Source: Roseovarius sp. UBA3070
GTDB taxonomy: Bacteria > Pseudomonadota > Alphaproteobacteria > Rhodobacterales > Rhodobacteraceae
Reading direction: 5' to 3'
DNA length: 8,936 bases
Assembly: GCA_002366775.1 (NCBI GenBank)
Contig: DFBW01000274.1
Span: 1-8,936 of the forward strand
Positions within the stretch are counted from its first letter, which is position 1. The number at the start of each line of letters is the position of its first letter. The notes beneath the pieces were generated by a model. It did no database searches. It worked only from the letters and a program-made list of their open reading frames with translations, and had not been told where the DNA came from. A program made the position numbers and the translations under genes. Positions 5,648 through 8,936 of this stretch are shown here, in pieces.

Positions 5648-6823
5648 TTATGCCCGTTCGAGGCACATGGCGACGCCCATGCCACCACCGATACACAGTG
5701 TGGCGAGGCCCTTTTTGGCGTCTCTGCGCTGCATCTCAAACAACAGTGTATTCAGGATACGACAGCCCGAGGCACCAATGGGGTGACCAATGGCGATGGC
5801 ACCACCGTTGACGTTTACAATTGACGGGTCCCACCCCATGTCCTTGTTCACGGCACAGGCCTGCGCAGCAAAAGCTTCGTTGGCTTCAACAAGATCCAGA
5901 TCATCAACCGACCAGCCGACCTTTTCCAACGCTTTGCGGCTGGCGTGGATCGGGCCAACACCCATGATCGACGGGTCCAGACCAACGGTTGCATAAGATG
6001 CAATGCGCGCCAACGGTTGAATGCCGCGTTTTTCGGCGTCATCCGCGCTCATCAGCAGAACGGCGGCGGCGCCGTCGTTCAGGCCCGAGGCGTTGGCGGC
6101 AGTTACAGAACCATCTTTGGCGAAGGCAGGGCGCATCTTTTGCATGGCTTCGATATTGGCACCGTGACGAATGTATTCGTCTTTGCTTACCTCGATGTCG
6201 CCCTTGCGGGTTTTGACGGTAAAGGTGATCACCTCGTCGTCAAATTTCCCAGCGTTTTGAGCAGCTTCAGCTTTGTTCTGAGACGCAACGGCAAATGCAT
6301 CCTGCATGTCGCGGGTGATCTGCCACTGGTCGGCGACGTTTTCGGCGGTTTGGCCCATATGGTAGTTGTTGAAGGCATCCCACAGGCCATCGCGGATCAT
6401 ACTGTCGATGTATTTCATGTCGCCCATTTTATGGCCGGCACGCAGGTTTGCCACATGGGGGCTGAGCGTCATGTTTTCCTGGCCACCAGCGGCGATGATG
6501 CTGGCATCACCTAGTTGAATGTGTTGCGCACCCAGCGCCACGGCACGCAGGCCCGAGCCACAAACCTGGTTGATCGACCAGGCGGAGCTTTCTTTGGGCA
6601 GCCCTGCATTGATATGCGCCTGGCGTGCCGGGTTTTGGCCCTGACCAGCGGTCAAAACCTGACCCAGAATTGTTTCTGATACGTCGTCCTTGCTGATGCC
6701 TGCGCGTTCAACAATGGCTTCCAATACGGCTGATCCCAGATCATGTGCGGGTGTGTTTGCGAATGCACCCCCAAAGGATCCGACAGCGGTGCGTGCAGCA
6801 GATGCGATTACTACGTTGGTCAA
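5648..6823 (-). CDS. phbA: Acetyl-CoA acetyltransferase (beta-ketothiolase)
   Basis: PhbA condenses two acetyl-CoA to acetoacetyl-CoA, the first step of polyhydroxybutyrate synthesis (it also runs in reverse). The 391-residue product has the three thiolase signatures: the acyl-enzyme cysteine C88 in [11 protein letters not shown]347 in [16 protein letters not shown], and the proton-handling C377 in [18 protein letters not shown] is also present. Length is exactly the usual one for biosynthetic thiolases. The start is TTG at 6823: GGAGGA (6831-6836) lies seven bases before it and the protein then begins (M)[18 protein letters not shown] like its relatives. The upstream in-frame extension to 6937 gives a Cys/Arg-rich leader unlike any thiolase and is rejected. 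The gene is followed by its own terminator and lies 132 bases after the EAL gene on the same strand. A role in other acetyl-CoA metabolism is possible as well. Confidence 0.96.
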   Translation of the reverse strand: MTNVVIASAARTAVGSFGGAFANTPAHDLGSAVLEAIVERAGISKDDVSETILGQVLTAGQGQNPARQAHINAGLPKESSAWSINQVCGSGLRAVALGAQHIQLGDASIIAAGGQENMTLSPHVANLRAGHKMGDMKYIDSMIRDGLWDAFNNYHMGQTAENVADQWQITRDMQDAFAVASQNKAEAAQNAGKFDDEVITFTVKTRKGDIEVSKDEYIRHGANIEAMQKMRPAFAKDGSVTAANASGLNDGAAAVLLMSADDAEKRGIQPLARIASYATVGLDPSIMGVGPIHASRKALEKVGWSVDDLDLVEANEAFAAQACAVNKDMGWDPSIVNVNGGAIAIGHPIGASGCRILNTLLFEMQRRDAKKGLATLCIGGGMGVAMCLERA

Positions 6824-6830
6824 TTTTGTG

Positions 6831-6836
6831 TCCTCC
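6831..6836 (-). promoter_or_regulatory. Ribosome binding site that sets the TTG start of phbA
   Basis: Read on the minus strand, GGAGGA stands seven bases before TTG 6823 (TCCTCC on the plus strand). No ATG or GTG at a usable distance fits the family N-terminus. Confidence 0.85.
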
Positions 6837-6862
6837 ACCAATTTCGTGGTCGAGGAATGCCC

Positions 6863-6868
6863 AATATA
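6863..6868 (-). promoter_or_regulatory. Candidate -10 element of the phbA promoter
   Basis: TATATT on the minus strand (AATATA on the plus strand) is a 5/6 match to the sigma-70 -10 box. Transcription would start near 6856 and leave a leader of about 33 bases. The -35 region is poor, so an activator or extended contacts would be needed. Weak evidence. Confidence 0.35.
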
Positions 6869-6921
6869 CGCAATTGATGCTGGTGCCGGACATCCCCGCC
6901 TTAGGCGTCTCATACCGCAGA

Positions 6922-6936
6922 TGCCGCAATGCGGCA
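6922..6936. promoter_or_regulatory. Palindrome upstream of phbA, possible operator
   Basis: TGCCGC-AAT-GCGGCA is a perfect inverted repeat with a 3-base centre in the gap between the EAL gene and phbA. It resembles the site before phbB (5543-5554). It has no following T-run on the minus strand, so it is unlikely to be a terminator for the EAL gene. A PhaR-like repressor is a plausible binder. Confidence 0.5.
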
Positions 6937-6955
6937 ACCGAAGGGTTGTCGCAGG

Positions 6956-7795
6956 TTAGGCGCTGACTTGTCTGTTGTCGACCTCAAGCCATGGTGGGCG
7001 CACGGTGGGTGCGCCGAAGTAATACCCTTGCAGGCAATCAATCCCCATGGAGGTCAGGAATGCCGCGTCGCGCGGTTGTTCAACACTTTCGGCCACTGTG
7101 ACCATGTCAAACTGTTCGGCAATCGAGGCAAGAGCAGCTGTCAGAATTTGATTGTCGGTGTTTTCGCTGATGCCACGGATGAATTGCCCGTCGATTTTGA
7201 GAATGTCGAAATAGAAATCTCTTAGATAGCGGAATGATGTATATCCCGCGCCAAAATCATCGAGAGCAAAGCTTATCCCCTGTCTTTGCAAGTCGTTCAT
7301 GAATCCGACAACCAGTTCGGGCACCAACATGGCCGAGCTTTCTGTGATTTCAAGGATCAGGCGTTCTGCAACTGTTGGATCTTTGCTAAGGCCGCGTTTG
7401 AGAGTGCGCATCCAGCGACTGTATCCAATGGAGCGCGCAGACATATTGATCGACAGGCGCAATCCGGGGTGTGAGGCCAGAGCCTTGATCCCTTGTTCCA
7501 GCGCCAGGCAATCAATCACCCGCCCGGTTTCAGTTTCTTCAATAGATTCGACGAAATCCTTGGCGGGGATGATACGCCCGGTTTCATCAAGGACGCGAAT
7601 CAATCCTTCGTAAAACGCGGGGCGCGATTGATCGCCTGAGGGGACAACCGCCTGATAGGCCAACAGAACTTGTTTGTGGCGAACCGCCTGATCCACCATT
7701 TGTATCGTAGAGCGATCCCTTGCTGAAACGGCATAAGACAGCGGGTCATGTTGACCTGCTGGTATATCTGCTTTGATCAGTTTGCTTTTGCGCAT
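6956..7795 (-). CDS. Stand-alone EAL-domain protein, probable cyclic-di-GMP phosphodiesterase
   Basis: EAL enzymes hydrolyse cyclic di-GMP to pGpG with two metal ions. The 279-residue product is almost entirely one EAL domain (about 30-270) and has no GGDEF, PAS, receiver or membrane part. The catalytic set is intact: E63 in YEGLIR (EGL in place of EAL, the ExLxR frame kept), N117 in INMSAR, E149 in LEITES, D179-D180 in the loop-6 DDFGAGYTSF, K200 in KIDGQF, E236 in AESVE, Q256 in LQGYYFG. So it is probably active rather than a degenerate c-di-GMP sensor. The first 28 residues are basic and without a known domain. The start ATG 7795 has AAGGG seven bases upstream. It is divergent from tag and reads toward phbA with no terminator between, so read-through into phbA is possible. 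The physiological process controlled is unknown. Confidence 0.92.
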   Translation of the reverse strand: MRKSKLIKADIPAGQHDPLSYAVSARDRSTIQMVDQAVRHKQVLLAYQAVVPSGDQSRPAFYEGLIRVLDETGRIIPAKDFVESIEETETGRVIDCLALEQGIKALASHPGLRLSINMSARSIGYSRWMRTLKRGLSKDPTVAERLILEITESSAMLVPELVVGFMNDLQRQGISFALDDFGAGYTSFRYLRDFYFDILKIDGQFIRGISENTDNQILTAALASIAEQFDMVTVAESVEQPRDAAFLTSMGIDCLQGYYFGAPTVRPPWLEVDNRQVSA

Positions 7796-7914
7796 GGTGG
7801 GGCCCTTACGATCTGTGGTGGTTCACAAGGTGATGGGTTCACGCTAATGAAGTCTTAAATGGACAATTTGAACGATAGACAGGTGCCGTGCTGAAAGCCC
7901 TAAAGGTAGATTGA
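7796..7914. other. Intergenic region between the EAL gene and tag
   Basis: These 119 bases must hold the promoters of both divergent genes. A direct repeat GGTTCAC occurs at 7820-7826 and 7836-7842 (16 bases apart, start to start). TTAA-N7-ATTT at about 7856-7870 is an imperfect CtrA-like match. TTGAAC near 7868 is a possible -35 for tag, without a convincing -10. Nothing decisive was found. Confidence 0.3.
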
Positions 7915-8487
7915 ATGACAGAGCGCTGTGGATGGGCCGGGCCGGATGAGCTGTATCTGGCGTATCACGATACCGATTGGGGCGTGCCGGAGTATGACAG
8001 CCGTGCCCTGTGGGAAAAACTAATCCTGGATGGGTTTCAGGCGGGGTTGGCCTGGATCACCATTCTGCGCAAGCGCGAAGAATTCCGTAAGGCATTTCAG
8101 GGGTTTGACCCAAATATTGTTGCCGAATGGGGTGAGGAAGACGTGCTGCGGTTATTGGATAATCCCGGCATTGTGCGCCACCGTGGCAAGATCGAAGCGG
8201 CCATCAACAACGCCCGTGTCTGGCAAGCGATCGAGGCCGAACAGGGCTTTGACACTTATCTTTGGAGTTATGTTGGAGGCAAACCGATCCAGAACAATTG
8301 GGCCACAATGGATGATGTGCCCGCCCAGACCGAATTATCCCAACAAATTTCAAAAGATTTGAAGAAACGTGGATTCAAATTTTGTGGTCCGACGATTGTT
8401 TATGCTTTCATGCAAGCGGTGGGCCTTGTGAATGATCATCTGGTCAGCTGTCACTGCCATGGCAAAGTGAAAGGTTTAGTAAGATGA
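7915..8487 (+). CDS. tag: DNA-3-methyladenine glycosylase I
   Basis: Tag excises 3-methyladenine from alkylated DNA, starting base excision repair. The 190-residue product opens with CGWAGPDELYLAYHDTDWGV and has the zinc-binding residues C5, H18, H175 and C179 (the last two in NDHLVSCHCH), the GFQAGLAWITIL helix, GIVRHRGKIEAAINNA at 85-100, and KKRGFKFCGPT at 150-160. These match E. coli Tag along most of its length. One difference is D39 (LDGFQAGL) at the place of the E. coli active-site E38, a conservative change. ATG 7915 is preceded by AAAGG eight bases upstream. The stop TGA shares its bases with the next ATG, so it is in an operon with the DUF5071-like gene. Expression is expected to be constitutive, as for Tag elsewhere; no Ada box was found. 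Confidence 0.96.
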   Translation: MTERCGWAGPDELYLAYHDTDWGVPEYDSRALWEKLILDGFQAGLAWITILRKREEFRKAFQGFDPNIVAEWGEEDVLRLLDNPGIVRHRGKIEAAINNARVWQAIEAEQGFDTYLWSYVGGKPIQNNWATMDDVPAQTELSQQISKDLKKRGFKFCGPTIVYAFMQAVGLVNDHLVSCHCHGKVKGLVR

Positions 8488-8858
8488 CAGACAGCCATAT
8501 TGTTCCGCTGGACAAATTTGACCTCGCGGCAGTCGAACGCGCAGGAAATTTGGAAAACTCTCAACTGATTCCGCATTACGCGGCCTTGCTGGAGTGGGTG
8601 CAGGACGCAAACTGGCCTGTCGCGGGTCCGGTGGCACAGTTGCTTGCGCATTCCGGTCCCGAAATCGTGCCGCATATTAGTGCGGTTTTTCGCACGGATG
8701 ATGATTTCTGGCAGCAGTGGATTTTGGACCTAATTGTGCGGCATCTGACTGCTGACATCCGAATGATGCTTAAACCTGATCTGGATCGCCTTGTTCATGA
8801 TGGGGTGACGCCTGATGTCAGGGAACTTGCGCAAGAAATGTTATCATCTCACCTGTAG
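8484..8858 (+). CDS. DUF5071-like protein of unknown function
   Basis: The 124-residue product contains LLEWVQDANWPVAGPVAQLL (about 35-54), the hallmark of DUF5071, followed by an acidic/aromatic stretch DDDFWQQWILDLIV that is helix-forming and then further short helices. Repeats of short helices with 'NWPVA' and 'DVRELAQEML' resemble HEAT-like solenoids, a fold that binds other proteins, but this is inference. There is no signal peptide, membrane segment or catalytic motif. Translation starts at the ATG of an ATGA overlap with the tag stop (8484-8487), so it is coupled to the glycosylase; whether the link is functional is unknown. The family label rests on a single strong motif. Confidence 0.75.
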   Translation: MTDSHIVPLDKFDLAAVERAGNLENSQLIPHYAALLEWVQDANWPVAGPVAQLLAHSGPEIVPHISAVFRTDDDFWQQWILDLIVRHLTADIRMMLKPDLDRLVHDGVTPDVRELAQEMLSSHL

Positions 8859-8879
8859 ATATCATGATCCAATTCCTAT

Positions 8880-8936
8880 ATGCACTCGCATCTGATGGAT
8901 GAAAATACAAACACCCAGGCCAGTGCGCCGATCACG
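8880..8936 (+). CDS. Possible start of a further gene, cut by the window end
   Basis: An open frame begins at ATG 8880 or, in the same frame, ATG 8895 and runs to the end of the window. From 8895 it reads MDENTNTQASAPIT, a hydrophilic N-terminus that is plausible for a protein. No ribosome binding site or promoter is visible. On the minus strand a different frame (stop at 8876-8878) reads a hydrophobic piece with WVFVF, which could instead be the C-terminus of a convergent membrane protein. Neither can be chosen without more sequence. Confidence 0.25.
   Translation, partial: MHSHLMDENTNTQASAPIT

Noticed and set aside
5945..6514. 189-codon plus-strand open frame inside phbA
   Set aside because: It is antisense to phbA, with no ribosome binding site and no domain; typical of frames opposite codon-biased genes.
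6922..6936. Palindrome after the EAL gene as an intrinsic terminator
   Set aside because: No U-tract follows on the minus strand; the similarity to the phbB upstream site makes an operator more likely.
6824..6937. N-terminal extension of phbA to an upstream ATG at 6937
   Set aside because: The extra 38 residues are Cys/Arg-rich and unlike thiolases, and GGAGGA sits seven bases before the TTG at 6823 that gives the family N-terminus.
1..8936. CRISPR array, insertion sequence, tRNA, phage or defence genes
   Set aside because: No regularly spaced repeats, transposase, integrase, tRNA fold or defence-type domain was seen; gene content is core metabolic and housekeeping.

Overview
The window looks like a chromosomal segment of an alphaproteobacterium, most probably the Roseobacter group of the Rhodobacteraceae. 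The grounds are the recognisable protein families and their wording (a GcvA-like LysR regulator beginning MSDRLPPLTALRAF, a DUF2007 protein next to a TrmN6-type methyltransferase, a long-chain polyprenyl synthase beside ispE, a small DUF465 protein, a phbA/phbB pair), the moderately GC-rich coding sequence, and TTAA-type and leaderless-looking signals. No mobile element, CRISPR array, rRNA or tRNA was seen. The genus cannot be fixed from the sequence alone.

Layout, left to right. (1) 1-1135, plus strand: the end of a TPR protein overlapping ispE (MEP isoprenoid pathway kinase). (2) 1169-2170, minus strand: a long-chain polyprenyl diphosphate synthase, convergent with ispE and probably making the ubiquinone side chain. 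(3) 2227-3202, plus strand: a DUF2007 protein overlapping a TrmN6-like methyltransferase. (4) 3323-3493: a 56-residue DUF465 coiled-coil protein whose stop codon interlocks with that of the convergent LysR gene (3490-4428, minus). (5) 4429-4720: a regulatory region with a perfect 9-bp inverted repeat that contains TTAA-N7-TTAA, then a 39-residue basic small protein with a strong ribosome binding site and a stem-loop terminator. (6) 4735-6823, minus strand: phbB and phbA, the first two steps of polyhydroxybutyrate synthesis, separated by a strong intrinsic terminator and each preceded by a similar GC-rich near-palindrome. (7) 6956-7795, minus strand: a stand-alone EAL-domain protein, probably a cyclic-di-GMP phosphodiesterase, upstream of phbA in the same direction. 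(8) 7915-8858, plus strand: tag (3-methyladenine DNA glycosylase I) with a start/stop overlap to a DUF5071-like protein. The last 78 bases may hold the start of another gene.

Functional themes are isoprenoid/quinone supply (ispE plus polyprenyl synthase), carbon storage (phbA, phbB), signalling (EAL, LysR) and nucleic-acid modification and repair (methyltransferase, Tag). Most genes are ordinary for the group. The parts most worth a second look are non-coding: the LysR/small-protein intergenic region and the paired operator-like sites before phbA and phbB.
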